18,976 nt of DNA from Candidatus Aminicenantes bacterium UBA4085. Lineage in GTDB: Bacteria; Acidobacteriota; Aminicenantia; Aminicenantales; UBA4085. Under the pieces are notes generated by a model that saw only the letters and a program-made list of their open reading frames with translations, was not told where the DNA came from and made no database searches. Position 1 is the stretch's first letter; the number at the start of each line of letters is the position of its first letter. The stretch spans positions 1 to 18,976 of the forward strand of contig DFYJ01000040.1 in assembly GCA_002383325.1 (NCBI GenBank). The letters run 5' to 3'. This document shows positions 1-6,571 of this stretch, piece after piece. The translations under genes and the position numbers were made by a program.

Positions 1-51
1 CGCTTGGGGTTGATGGCCATGAATCTGATGACGGCGCGGAAGAGAGCGTGA
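1..51 (+). CDS. possible 3' end of a truncated gene at the left edge
   Basis: The frame beginning at position 1 is open for 16 codons and ends in TGA at 49-51, with G/C-rich third positions; the visible peptide is RLGLMAMNLMTARKRA. The complementary strand is also open over the same bases (…FRAVIRFMAINPK…), which could instead be the start of a leftward gene, but no ribosome binding site precedes its ATG at 20. Only about 50 bases are available, so neither a family nor the strand can be settled. The plus-strand reading is slightly favoured because it ends cleanly before a G/C-rich non-coding stretch. Confidence 0.25.
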   Translation, partial: RLGLMAMNLMTARKRA

Positions 52-143
52 AAAAGCCCGGGCCGGGAGGCCGGAAGAGGTTGAGCGGAGGGCCGCCAGC
101 GGCGTCCGCTTCATCGAATCACCGGCATAAATCATTTTTCAGC

Positions 144-290
144 AGACCCTACATAATTCCCGAATACAAACGTTGACGCCCGGCTCCAGGGTTTTAAGCG
201 ATTATGAGCGATCCGAGGGGATATATCGAATTCGGAGGTTACGCATGGCGCTTCCCGCATGAATTCGGGAGTTATGTATGGTGTCCCGCA
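144..290. repeat. cluster of decayed GAATTC-containing repeats
   Basis: Two tandem direct repeats begin GAATTCGG at 228-259 and 261-290 and both end in CCCGCA. Over their first 23 bases they differ at five positions, all transitions, plus a 2-base length change. A third, inverted copy lies at 151-167 (ACATAATTCCCGAATAC), matching 261-277 in reverse complement at 15 of 17 bases. The pattern resembles degenerate REP-type extragenic palindromes, which in many genomes are moved by IS200-like RAYT transposases. No transposase is present in the window, so that origin is an inference. Confidence 0.5.
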
Positions 291-317
291 ATTAATAGTC
301 CCCCCATTTTGAATTGT

Positions 318-326
318 TGGTATACT
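318..326 (+). promoter_or_regulatory. extended -10 promoter for the Tat iron-sulfur protein gene
   Basis: TGGTATACT is an extended -10 element (TGn followed by TATACT, 5 of 6 to consensus). No good -35 is found 16-18 bases upstream, which fits an extended -10 promoter. Transcription would start near 333, giving a leader of about 75 bases. The motif sits directly after the repeat cluster and could be part of it. Confidence 0.4.
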
Positions 327-407
327 GTGCGGCCGTGGGCCGGAAGAAAGCACCACCGCACGGCGTCTAAATTGCGCCCCATGGACCTGACCATAGGAGA
401 AGACGGG

Positions 408-1430
408 ATGACCACTCGACGCGAATTTCTCAAGACCGCCCTGGTTGCCGGGACCGCCTGGCCCAGCCTGCGGGTTCTCGGCCAAGGCGGCCGCGGCCGC
501 ATGATGCGCTCGCCGCTCGACCCCTCCCAGATCCCGGCCTATCGAGCCAAAATCATCCCCATCGACCGCTGGGCCGGCTTGAAGGCGGATTTCGCCAAGA
601 TCCTGGAGAGCGACGGCGTCGCCCGCCATAAGCTTTTCCAGGCCTATTTTAAGCCCCTGGACTTCGCCCTGCCCCCCGATCTCAAGGACGCCCGCTCGAT
701 CGTCGTCCTGGCCACCTTCGCCAAATCCGCCTCGGTCGATTTCAAGTACAACGGCCAGGCCCGCTCCGTCTCAGTCCCCTTCCAGTATTACCAGGACGAA
801 TGGACCCCCAAACGCCTGCAGGCGGCCATCCGGGCCGACATCGTCAAAGAACCCGGGCGCAAGCTGGCCGATATCTCCCCTCGTGTTCCCCTGAAGTACC
901 TGGCGGCCCGCGGCGGTCTGGGCGTCTTCGGGCGCAACAACCTAATCTATGTCGATGGGATGGGCAGCTACTGCCTGCTCCACGCCTACGTCACCGATGC
1001 TCCGCTGGCCGGTGACCCAGACGCCGGGCTCCAGCTCCTTGGCGAGTGCCGCCACTGCAGCCTCTGCGACAGGGCCTGCCCGACGGCCTGCATCGGACGA
1101 ACCCAGTTCATCATCGACGCCGGGCGTTGCGTGACGCTGTTCAACGAGAACGCCGGGGACTTCCCCAATTTTGTCCTGCCCAGCATGCACAGCGCCCTGA
1201 TGGGCTGTCTGAAGTGCCAGGACATCTGCCCCGAGAACCGGCGCATTCCGGAGGTGAAGACGACGCTGGCGGGTGTAGCTGAGGAGGAGACGAAGGCGAT
1301 TTTGAAGGGCAAGCCGAGCGAGGCCATGCTGCAGTCGGTCCGCAAGCAACTGCGGCTCTTCCCGGCCGTCCCGGCCGCGGACTTCGGCCCCGTCCTCAAG
1401 CGCAATCTAGGGATGCTGATCCGGGCCTGA
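408..1430 (+). CDS. Tat-exported QueG/reductive dehalogenase-like double [4Fe-4S] protein
   Basis: 340 residues from the ATG at 408, chosen because AGGAG precedes it and it places a twin-arginine signal (TTRREFLKTALVAG) at the N-terminus; upstream in-frame ATGs read through repeats. The C-terminal half carries two ferredoxin-like clusters: C214, C217, C220, C224-P, then C241, C267, C270, C274-P. This is the cysteine layout of epoxyqueuosine reductase QueG and of reductive dehalogenases. True QueG acts on tRNA in the cytoplasm and lacks a Tat signal, so this protein probably reduces another, extracytoplasmic substrate. It is shorter than QueG and lacks the HEAT-like tail. Cobalamin binding, typical of both relatives, cannot be judged by eye. 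The gene stands alone, with neighbours unrelated in function. Family is confident; substrate unknown. Confidence 0.85.
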   Translation: MTTRREFLKTALVAGTAWPSLRVLGQGGRGRMMRSPLDPSQIPAYRAKIIPIDRWAGLKADFAKILESDGVARHKLFQAYFKPLDFALPPDLKDARSIVVLATFAKSASVDFKYNGQARSVSVPFQYYQDEWTPKRLQAAIRADIVKEPGRKLADISPRVPLKYLAARGGLGVFGRNNLIYVDGMGSYCLLHAYVTDAPLAGDPDAGLQLLGECRHCSLCDRACPTACIGRTQFIIDAGRCVTLFNENAGDFPNFVLPSMHSALMGCLKCQDICPENRRIPEVKTTLAGVAEEETKAILKGKPSEAMLQSVRKQLRLFPAVPAADFGPVLKRNLGMLIRA

Positions 1431-1586
1431 TCATTCTCAAGAGGAAAGACCCGGCCTCGGGCCCGCACGAAGACGCCCGTCGGGCGCCGGAGCCTCGTCC
1501 TTGACGGACTAAGACGGACCCCTTACTCTCTGACGACGATCTCGGAATCCCCCCCTGACAGCGGAGGCGCGCTTAATCGGCGAAAA

Positions 1587-1613
1587 GGGGCCGCTCCGCG
1601 AGGGAGCGGCCCC
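1587..1613. terminator. strong rho-independent terminator, probably serving both strands
   Basis: A perfect 11-bp stem, GGGGCCGCTCC with its complement and a 5-base loop, lies between the convergent ends of the iron-sulfur gene and the HU gene. On the minus strand it is followed by TTTT and lies about 45 bases past the HU stop. On the plus strand it is followed by GTCGTTT, a weaker tract. Confidence 0.8.
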
Positions 1614-1656
1614 GTCGTTTCAGCTCAGGATCGAAGGAATGCGGAAAACCCGCGGC

Positions 1657-1938
1657 TCAGCCGAGGATCGCGTCCTTGCAGGCCTTGGCGACGCGGAACT
1701 TCACGACGCGCTTGGCCGGGATCTTGATCTCGGCGCCGGTGGCCGGGTTGCGGCCCATGCGCGCCTTGCGGTTCACCAGGACCAGCTTGCCCAGCCCGGG
1801 GACGGTGAAACCGTTCTTGGCGTTCTTGTACGCCAGCTTGGTCAGGCCCTCGAGCGCGGCGCCGGCCTGCTTCTTGCTGATCTCCGCCGCCTCGGCGACA
1901 CCGGCCACGATCTGGCTCTTCGTCATTGCTTTTGCCAT
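1657..1938 (-). CDS. hup: HU-family DNA-binding protein
   Basis: 93 residues starting MAKAMTKSQIV at the ATG at 1938, preceded by AAAGGAG; a longer in-frame reading would start inside the promoter. The protein shows the full HU/IHF pattern. The N-terminal two-helix dimerisation part is followed by the GFTVPGLGKL turn, then the DNA-binding beta-arm NRKARMGRNPATGAEI with its conserved R-N-P tip, and IPAKRVVKFRVAK at the end. HU is a nucleoid-associated dimer that bends DNA without strong sequence preference. The gene has its own sigma70-type promoter and a strong terminator, so it is a single-gene transcript. The family is certain; which HU paralogue it is cannot be told. Confidence 0.95.
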   Translation of the reverse strand: MAKAMTKSQIVAGVAEAAEISKKQAGAALEGLTKLAYKNAKNGFTVPGLGKLVLVNRKARMGRNPATGAEIKIPAKRVVKFRVAKACKDAILG

Positions 1939-1996
1939 CCAAAAACTCCTTTCATTCGTTCGGGGTCCGCGCGCGGGCGCGGTCTCCGTTGGCGGC

Positions 1997-2025
1997 AATA
2001 TAGGCGGTTTTCCGGAGAAAAGCAA
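1997..2025 (-). promoter_or_regulatory. sigma70-type promoter of the HU gene
   Basis: Reading leftward, TTGCTT (2025-2020), a 17-base spacer and TATATT (2002-1997). The predicted start near 1990 gives a leader of about 50 bases before the HU ATG. Confidence 0.65.
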
Positions 2026-2031
2026 GCCCTT

Positions 2032-2760
2032 TCAACGCAGCTTGAGGTTGACGCTGCCGATGCCGGCGTCCACCGAGATGGTGATCGAAGCCTCGGTCCT
2101 GCCCCAGACCTCGTTGGTGTAGACGCGTCCGGACTTGGCGAAGCCGGGCGCGTTGACCGAGCCGAGGCCGCCGTCCACCTCGACCCGCACGCCGATCGCG
2201 GCGGGCAGCACGAAAGTCGCCTCCCCCACCCCGCCGTCGACGGTCACATCCAGGCTGCGGCTCCGCTCGCCGGTCAAATCGGCCTTCAGCTCGCCGACCC
2301 CCATGTCGATCGTCAGCGACTTCAGGTCGAGGCCGCGCAGATCGAGATCCGTCCGTCCCGCCCCGCAATCCAGGTCCAGATCGATCGGGACTCGGGTGGA
2401 GAGCGTCAGGTCCCAGGTGTTGCGGACGCGGCCGAAGATCGTGCCGCCGCGCCGGAGGTGGCGGACGGACACCCGGGCCCGGTCGGCCAGTCCGCGGACG
2501 ACGTTGACCTCCGGCTCCAGCCGGGGACGGTTGTAGCGGAAGGTCCCGGCCAGGAGGTCGGCCGAGTCGGCGCCGCGGACCACGATCTCCCCGGCCGAGA
2601 TGTCGAGGGCGATCTCGGCTTCACCGACTCCCCCGAGGGGGACGTTCTCGGTTTTTTCCTGCATCGGACCACCGCCGCCCCCCCCTTCGATGACACAGGC
2701 CGGAGCGAGGGCCAGGCTGAGGGCCAGAACGGCGAAAATCAAGGTTTTTCGTGGGAACAT
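2032..2760 (-). CDS. toast-rack (DUF4097/LiaF-like) lipoprotein
   Basis: 242 residues from an ATG preceded by AAGGAGAG. Residues 1-22 form a lipoprotein signal with lipobox LAPAC, so C22 is probably lipidated, followed by a six-glycine linker. The rest is a repeating beta-rich pattern of alternating hydrophobic and Asp/Gly residues (LDISAGEIVV, LDCGAGRTDLDL, IDMGVGELKADL, VDGGVGEATFVLP, VDGGLGSVNAP, VDAGIGSVNLKL). This is typical of the toast-rack/DUF4097 right-handed beta-solenoid found in envelope-stress proteins such as LiaF relatives. The precise role is unknown; a membrane-anchored envelope protein is inferred. It ends 94 bases before the HU start, on the same strand, with the HU promoter between them. 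Confidence 0.8.
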   Translation of the reverse strand: MFPRKTLIFAVLALSLALAPACVIEGGGGGGPMQEKTENVPLGGVGEAEIALDISAGEIVVRGADSADLLAGTFRYNRPRLEPEVNVVRGLADRARVSVRHLRRGGTIFGRVRNTWDLTLSTRVPIDLDLDCGAGRTDLDLRGLDLKSLTIDMGVGELKADLTGERSRSLDVTVDGGVGEATFVLPAAIGVRVEVDGGLGSVNAPGFAKSGRVYTNEVWGRTEASITISVDAGIGSVNLKLR

Positions 2761-2856
2761 AGGGTTCTCTCCTTAAGGCGGGTCGTCCGTAATCCGCCTC
2801 CTCTCCTAACTACGAAGACCGCTGGGGCAGGGTTCACGCCCCGCGCCGTCGAGAAA

Positions 2857-2896
2857 TACCAGACACATACTAATTTTTATTGGTATGTGTCTGGTA
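2857..2896. repeat. palindromic element, copy 1, upstream of the small secreted protein
   Basis: Arms TACCAGACACATACTA (2857-2872) and TGGTATGTGTCTGGTA (2881-2896) pair at 15 of 16 positions around an AT-rich 8-base loop. The same arm core recurs in copy 2 at 3343-3377. It lies between divergent genes and its right edge abuts the weak -35 of the downstream promoter, so it could be an operator as well as a mobile REP-type repeat. Confidence 0.85.
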
Positions 2897-2897
2897 A

Positions 2898-2927
2898 TTC
2901 CGAGCAGGACGGGAATTCGGATATAAT
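2898..2927 (+). promoter_or_regulatory. promoter for the small secreted protein gene
   Basis: A perfect -10 TATAAT at 2922-2927. The best -35 is weak (TTCCGA at 2898-2903, 18-base spacer) and touches the end of the palindromic element. That arrangement is consistent with control by a protein bound at the palindrome. The leader would be about 20 bases. Confidence 0.55.
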
Positions 2928-2952
2928 GGAATCGCAAAACAGGAGAAACCCG

Positions 2953-3333
2953 ATGAAGAAATCCCTGACCTTGGCCCTCGTCCTACTGGCAGCCGCCCTG
3001 ACCGCGGCGCCGGCCATCGCCCAGAGCAAGATCGACATCAACGGCGACTGGGAAGTGAAGTTCGAGACTCCCATGGGCGAGCGGATCTACGCCGCAACCT
3101 TTACCCAGGACGGCGAGACCTTCAAGGTCGTCATGAAGTCCCAGCAGGGAACTGAGCTGAAAAGCGAGGGGACCCTCAAGGGCGACCAGATCGCCTGGAC
3201 GGTCATCGTCTCCGGCCCCATGGGCGAGATCCCTCTAGCTTTCAAGGGCAAGGTTGAGGGCGAGACCATGGCCGGGACCGTGGGCATCTCCGACATGGGC
3301 GATGCCGAATTCAAGGCCAAAAAGATCAAATAG
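2953..3333 (+). CDS. small secreted beta-rich protein of unknown function
   Basis: 126 residues from the ATG at 2953, chosen because AGGAG lies 8 bases upstream and it opens a textbook signal peptide (MKKSLTLALVLLAAALTAAPAIAQ, cleavage after AIA or AQ). The mature 100 or so residues alternate hydrophobic and charged positions with repeated Gly turns (INGDWEVKFETPMGE, GETFKVVMKSQQG, FKGKVEGETMAGTVG). This suggests a small beta-barrel or lipocalin-like fold. It looks like the short exported proteins seen in Acidobacteriota-type genomes, but no function can be assigned. It has its own promoter and is bracketed by two copies of one palindromic element, as if the gene were carried as a unit. Confidence 0.85.
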   Translation: MKKSLTLALVLLAAALTAAPAIAQSKIDINGDWEVKFETPMGERIYAATFTQDGETFKVVMKSQQGTELKSEGTLKGDQIAWTVIVSGPMGEIPLAFKGKVEGETMAGTVGISDMGDAEFKAKKIK

Positions 3334-3342
3334 CCGGAAATT

Positions 3343-3377
3343 CCAGACACATACCAAATTCAGTGAGTATGTGTCTG
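3343..3377. repeat. palindromic element, copy 2, downstream of the small secreted protein
   Basis: CAGACACATAC (3344-3354) pairs perfectly with GTATGTGTCTG (3367-3377) across a 12-base loop. The 15-mer TTGGTATGTGTCTGG of copy 1 (2880-2894) occurs here in exact reverse complement at 3343-3357. The element fills the gap between two converging genes, starting 10 bases after one stop and ending 11 before the other. It may act as a transcript end, but it has no T tract. Confidence 0.85.
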
Positions 3378-3388
3378 CTGTTTATGCG

Positions 3389-4333
3389 TCAGCGGATCTC
3401 GATATCACCGACTTCAACGGTAAAGAACTTGAAGTCCTTGTAGGTCACCGTCGTCTCCGACCGGACAAAAGCCCGGCCGCGCTCGTTGACGTAGGCCTCC
3501 TCGATCCACAGCCTGCTCGGAAAGCGGATGCCGTTGCGCTCGGCGCTGAAATCCGAGCGTAAGGTGATGCGGGGCTTGAGCTTGTACTGCTCCGCGCGCT
3601 GTTCGAAGATCTCCCGGCGCCCGACGCGCGACTCGCTCCACTCGATCTTGAGGAGCTCCCCGTCCTCGACCCCGACCCAGGCCTTGCCGTAGAGGTTCGT
3701 GGCGCCGGGCCGCTCCACGGCCGGAACGGCTTCGATGATCAGGACCGGCCGGCCGTCGATCTTCCCCCGTCCGGCGATCTGATAGTCGTAGTAAGGCCGG
3801 AAGCGGGCCGCGAAAATGCCGGCGGGCCCCATCAGCGGCGTGCCGAAGATGAAGACCTCGGTCTTGAGCTGGGCATCCGGCAGATTGACCTGCTTCTTGT
3901 TGTCCTGGAGCAGGGTTCGCGACTCGCGGATGAGGCCGGACCTCCCGCGAACGCATTGATAGTCGTAGACGTAAGTGTTTTTTATCACGGCCGAGGGGCG
4001 GCTCATCCAAGACAAGCCGTACGCTCCGCCGGCTTTCCAGCCGTTGATAATGTCGGGCCGGCCGCGGGCCTGGTCAAGAGCGTAGTTGATCTTCTCCAGG
4101 ATCTCCTCGCGGCAGACAAAGTCCAAGACCGATCCTTCCAGCCGGACGGCGTAGGCGGTCAGCTTGTCCAGGATCATGGACAAGTCCTGGCCGGTCGGCG
4201 CCTGGCCTTGGCGGACATCCGCCGATCCTCGGCCCGGGACGGTCGAAGCCAAGCCGTTTCCCCCCAGCCCCGCCATCGCAGCCGCGCAGAAGGCCGCCGC
4301 CGCCATCCGCCCATGAACACGGGTTGCCGTCAT
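3389..4333 (-). CDS. secreted protein of unknown function paired with the VWFA gene
   Basis: 314 residues from an ATG with GGGAG 7 bases upstream. The first 30 or so residues are an Ala-rich signal peptide. The mature part begins with a helix (LDKLTAYAVRLEGSVLDFVC), has single cysteines in DFVCREE and DYQCVRG, then a beta-rich body with LIIEAVPAVERPG and KAWVGVEDGELLKIEWSES. The latter resembles the outer-membrane lipoprotein-sorting/LolA-like sheet in which a short arm reads 'G.awvd..d..l.r'. That likeness is weak and not a firm call. It begins 26 bases after the stop of the VWFA-related gene, so the two are almost certainly cotranscribed and likely act together outside the cytoplasm. Confidence 0.75.
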   Translation of the reverse strand: MTATRVHGRMAAAAFCAAAMAGLGGNGLASTVPGRGSADVRQGQAPTGQDLSMILDKLTAYAVRLEGSVLDFVCREEILEKINYALDQARGRPDIINGWKAGGAYGLSWMSRPSAVIKNTYVYDYQCVRGRSGLIRESRTLLQDNKKQVNLPDAQLKTEVFIFGTPLMGPAGIFAARFRPYYDYQIAGRGKIDGRPVLIIEAVPAVERPGATNLYGKAWVGVEDGELLKIEWSESRVGRREIFEQRAEQYKLKPRITLRSDFSAERNGIRFPSRLWIEEAYVNERGRAFVRSETTVTYKDFKFFTVEVGDIEIR

Positions 4334-4359
4334 CTTTCCACTCCCGTCGCACCCGGCCC

Positions 4360-6204
4360 CTATGACCTGCCCGGCGTTTTCTCGATGGAATAATCGCGCC
4401 GGATATCGGCCTTGGCCCCGCTCTTTTCGTCTTCGGCCGTGATGACTAGGGTGTACATGTCCGGCTCGACGTCGGGAAGGGGCATGCGGATGAAGAAAGC
4501 CGCCCCGCCCGGGTCATCCCGTCTGGCCAGGACCGTCGGGGACAAGGGGATTCGCTCCTGGTTGAGGCGGTCGATGAGAAAGGCGTCGATCCGGATCCGG
4601 GCTTCGGCCGGACCGGCCGTGACGACGAGGATCTCGGCCCCGATTTCCGTCCCCACCCCCAGGACGTTCCCCAGCAGCGGCCCGTATTGGGCGGGATCGA
4701 ACAGAGGACCGGGCGCCTCCTCGGACGGCGGCGTCTTGGTGGTCGGCTTGCGCCCGAGCGGCTCGAGCTTCCATCCGCCGGCCCCGCGCTGCGGACGCAG
4801 AAGCAGCGGCGGCAGAACCCGGATTCCCGTATCCGGCGGCGGTGGGACTACCGCCGTCATTCCCGCCACCGCCGCGCGGCCCGTCTCAAGGTTGCGGACA
4901 ACGATCCGGCAGCGGTATCTCCCGGGCGGGATGAGCATATCGGAGACGACAGGAACGGCCACGGCGGAAAGGCGCGAACCGTCGATAACCAGCCTTCTCT
5001 CGGCCGCGATCTCGTCCAGCGCGTTGAAGGCCAGGGCCGTGATCCCCGTTCTGGACCCGACCGCATCGCGGATCTCGGCCCACGGGATCGAAGCCGCGAG
5101 CCGAACGCCGGGTCTCCCGGCCGTTCCGATCGGCACGGCGGCCATGGCGAAGGGCATCGGCGCCTGGTGCAGCGGAGCCCCGGCCAGAGCCAGGTCGACC
5201 AGCTGTATGCGGCGCTCCTCCTCGCTGAAGTCGGCGAAGAGCTTGGGATTAAAGTAGCCGGCCAGGGTTCGGGCCGACAAGCCGGGCCGCGCCGCCTCGA
5301 CCTTGATCCGGTGATAGCGGCCGTCCCAGCGCTCGTCCACCGGCTTGCGGATCTCGGCGAACTGGCTGGGAGAATTACCCTTCGCATCCACGGCGATCTG
5401 GTCGCCGCGCCAGATCGAGCGGTAAGGCGCCCCCTCGGAGAAAAAGACCAGATGCTTCTGACCGGGCTCGTAGCGCAGGGCCCGGGCCAAAGCCAGAAGG
5501 TTGTCGAGGTACATCCGGATCAGGTGCCGCTGCTCAGCCTCGGGATTGAAGCCGGTCGCAGTCGGGACGTTCCAAGTCAGGACGTTTTCGGGCCGGGCGT
5601 CGGCGTAAGCGCCGTCCTTCAGGTTCTGCTGGCGCCTGTCCTCGATCTCCTCGATCCGCCCGCTCTGCTCGAAGGCCCCGATCCGGCCGACAAGGCCGCG
5701 GACCGCCTTAAGGTCGGAAGTGAAAAGGAGAGGCACCTGCAGCCCTTTCAGCCCGGAGAACGTGGCGACTGCGACCTGATCGCGGGGACCCAGCCGCCTG
5801 TCCAGGAAGTCCAGGGCGATCTTGGCCGATCGCTGGATTCCCCGGCCGGTGTTGAATCCGTAGTCGAAAAAGAAGAGAAACTTGCGCCCCGGAAGCCGCG
5901 GCGCTCCCAGGGGCGTCCCTACGAGCTTGGTCTCGGCGGCAGCCTCGGCCGGGACGTGCTCCTCGAAGTCGGTCACCTCGCGGACAACGCCGTCGTCGCG
6001 GAGGATGAAATCGCCCTTCTTGAGGCCGCGGACGGGCCGGCCGCCCCGATCCGTGACATAGACATGGATGAGCTTGAGGGCGACCGTCACCTCATGCCGG
6101 AGCGGCGGCTGACCCGCTTGGCCCGATTGGGCCGCATTCCCCGGGGAAGCCGCGGCAAGAAAGAAAATGAGAGCCGACCCAACGAGACGCAGGACGAGGC
6201 GCAT
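4360..6204 (-). CDS. VWFA-related Acidobacterial domain protein, secreted
   Basis: 614 residues starting MRLVLRLVGS at the ATG at 6204, preceded by GGAGGGAGGG; a longer frame upstream would cross the promoter. A signal peptide (about residues 1-25) is followed by HEVTVALKLIHVYVTDRGG and LKKGDFILRDDG (about 37-72), the hallmark opening of the VWFA-related Acidobacterial domain family. The von Willebrand A core follows from about 107, with RKFLFFFDYGFNTGRG and DQVAVATFSG. The metal-site motif DxSxS is replaced by D114-Y-G116-F-N118, so metal binding may be lost or changed. The last 200 or so residues are Pro/Gly-rich and beta-like. Proteins of this family are exported, abundant in Acidobacteriota and functionally uncharacterised; protein-protein interaction is the usual guess. 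It leads a two-gene unit. Confidence 0.85.
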   Translation of the reverse strand: MRLVLRLVGSALIFFLAAASPGNAAQSGQAGQPPLRHEVTVALKLIHVYVTDRGGRPVRGLKKGDFILRDDGVVREVTDFEEHVPAEAAAETKLVGTPLGAPRLPGRKFLFFFDYGFNTGRGIQRSAKIALDFLDRRLGPRDQVAVATFSGLKGLQVPLLFTSDLKAVRGLVGRIGAFEQSGRIEEIEDRRQQNLKDGAYADARPENVLTWNVPTATGFNPEAEQRHLIRMYLDNLLALARALRYEPGQKHLVFFSEGAPYRSIWRGDQIAVDAKGNSPSQFAEIRKPVDERWDGRYHRIKVEAARPGLSARTLAGYFNPKLFADFSEEERRIQLVDLALAGAPLHQAPMPFAMAAVPIGTAGRPGVRLAASIPWAEIRDAVGSRTGITALAFNALDEIAAERRLVIDGSRLSAVAVPVVSDMLIPPGRYRCRIVVRNLETGRAAVAGMTAVVPPPPDTGIRVLPPLLLRPQRGAGGWKLEPLGRKPTTKTPPSEEAPGPLFDPAQYGPLLGNVLGVGTEIGAEILVVTAGPAEARIRIDAFLIDRLNQERIPLSPTVLARRDDPGGAAFFIRMPLPDVEPDMYTLVITAEDEKSGAKADIRRDYSIEKTPGRS

Positions 6205-6222
6205 GTCGAATTCCCTCCCTCC

Positions 6223-6251
6223 ATTATACGTCCGGGAAGCCCTCGGCGCAA
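6223..6251 (-). promoter_or_regulatory. promoter of the VWFA gene pair
   Basis: Leftward TTGCGC (6251-6246), a 17-base spacer and a perfect TATAAT (6228-6223). Transcription would begin near 6216, leaving a leader of only about 12 bases that is almost entirely the ribosome binding site. Confidence 0.65.
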
Positions 6252-6277
6252 CGCCGTCCGGGTCGGGGTAGCGGCGT

Positions 6278-6571
6278 TTACCGGCGGCCGGGTTTATCGG
6301 GAATTCGCGCCCCGTGCCAGACGGCGACGATCCAGACCGTCGAACCCTCGATCCGATAAAAGAAACGGAGGGGCTCGATGACAATTTGGCGATGAGGCAG
6401 GTCGGGGAATTCGGGAATCCGACGCCCTAGTTCGGGAAAACGACTCAGCCGGCCAAGACGCCTGGATATTCGGTCCAGCAGGCCAAGCGCGGCCGAAGGC
6501 CTGTCCCGTCGGATAAACGCCAGCACGGACAGCAGATCGGCTTCTGCCGAGGGCGTGAATCGAATCCTCAT
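6278..6571 (-). CDS. ParE/RelE-family toxin
   Basis: 97 residues, the usual size of ParE/RelE toxins. The sequence follows the family plan: a helical hairpin (ADLLSVLAFIRRDRPSAALGLLDRISRRLGRL), the FPELGRRIPE turn, and the beta-sheet run HRQIVIEPLRFFYRIEG then VWIVAVWHGAR. Family members either poison gyrase (ParE) or cleave mRNA (RelE); the sequence favours ParE-like, but activity cannot be decided by eye. Its ATG overlaps the antitoxin stop in ATGA, so translation is coupled and the toxin is made only with its antidote. The stop lies 74 bases before the VWFA start. Frame and length look intact. Confidence 0.88.
   Translation of the reverse strand: MRIRFTPSAEADLLSVLAFIRRDRPSAALGLLDRISRRLGRLSRFPELGRRIPEFPDLPHRQIVIEPLRFFYRIEGSTVWIVAVWHGARIPDKPGRR

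Larger units (their letters stand above)
52..407. other. intergenic region with decayed repeats and a promoter
   Basis: No convincing gene is seen here. Both strands have short open frames, but they lack ribosome binding sites and overlap repeats. The stretch is less G/C-rich than its surroundings from about 120 to 330. It holds an inverted/direct repeat cluster (144-290) and an extended -10 promoter (318-326) for the downstream iron-sulfur protein gene. Confidence 0.6.

Noticed and set aside
204..407. N-terminal extension of the Tat iron-sulfur protein
   Set aside because: It translates decayed repeats and the promoter, and would bury the Tat signal inside the protein.
132..629. A 165-codon minus-strand frame
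   Set aside because: It crosses the repeat cluster and lies antisense to the start of the iron-sulfur protein; no ribosome binding site or recognisable motif.
1474..1486. Hairpin CGCCC-GTC-GGGCG after the iron-sulfur gene
   Set aside because: Only 5 bp with no T tract; the strong hairpin at 1587-1613 is a better transcript end.
1639..2952. Plus-strand frame continuous with the small secreted protein
   Set aside because: It is antisense to HU and the lipoprotein. Only the part from the ATG at 2953, which has AGGAG and a signal peptide, is a gene.
4687..6381. A 564-codon plus-strand open frame
   Set aside because: Antisense to the VWFA gene; the translation is low-complexity Arg/Gly/Asp and lacks any motif or ribosome binding site.
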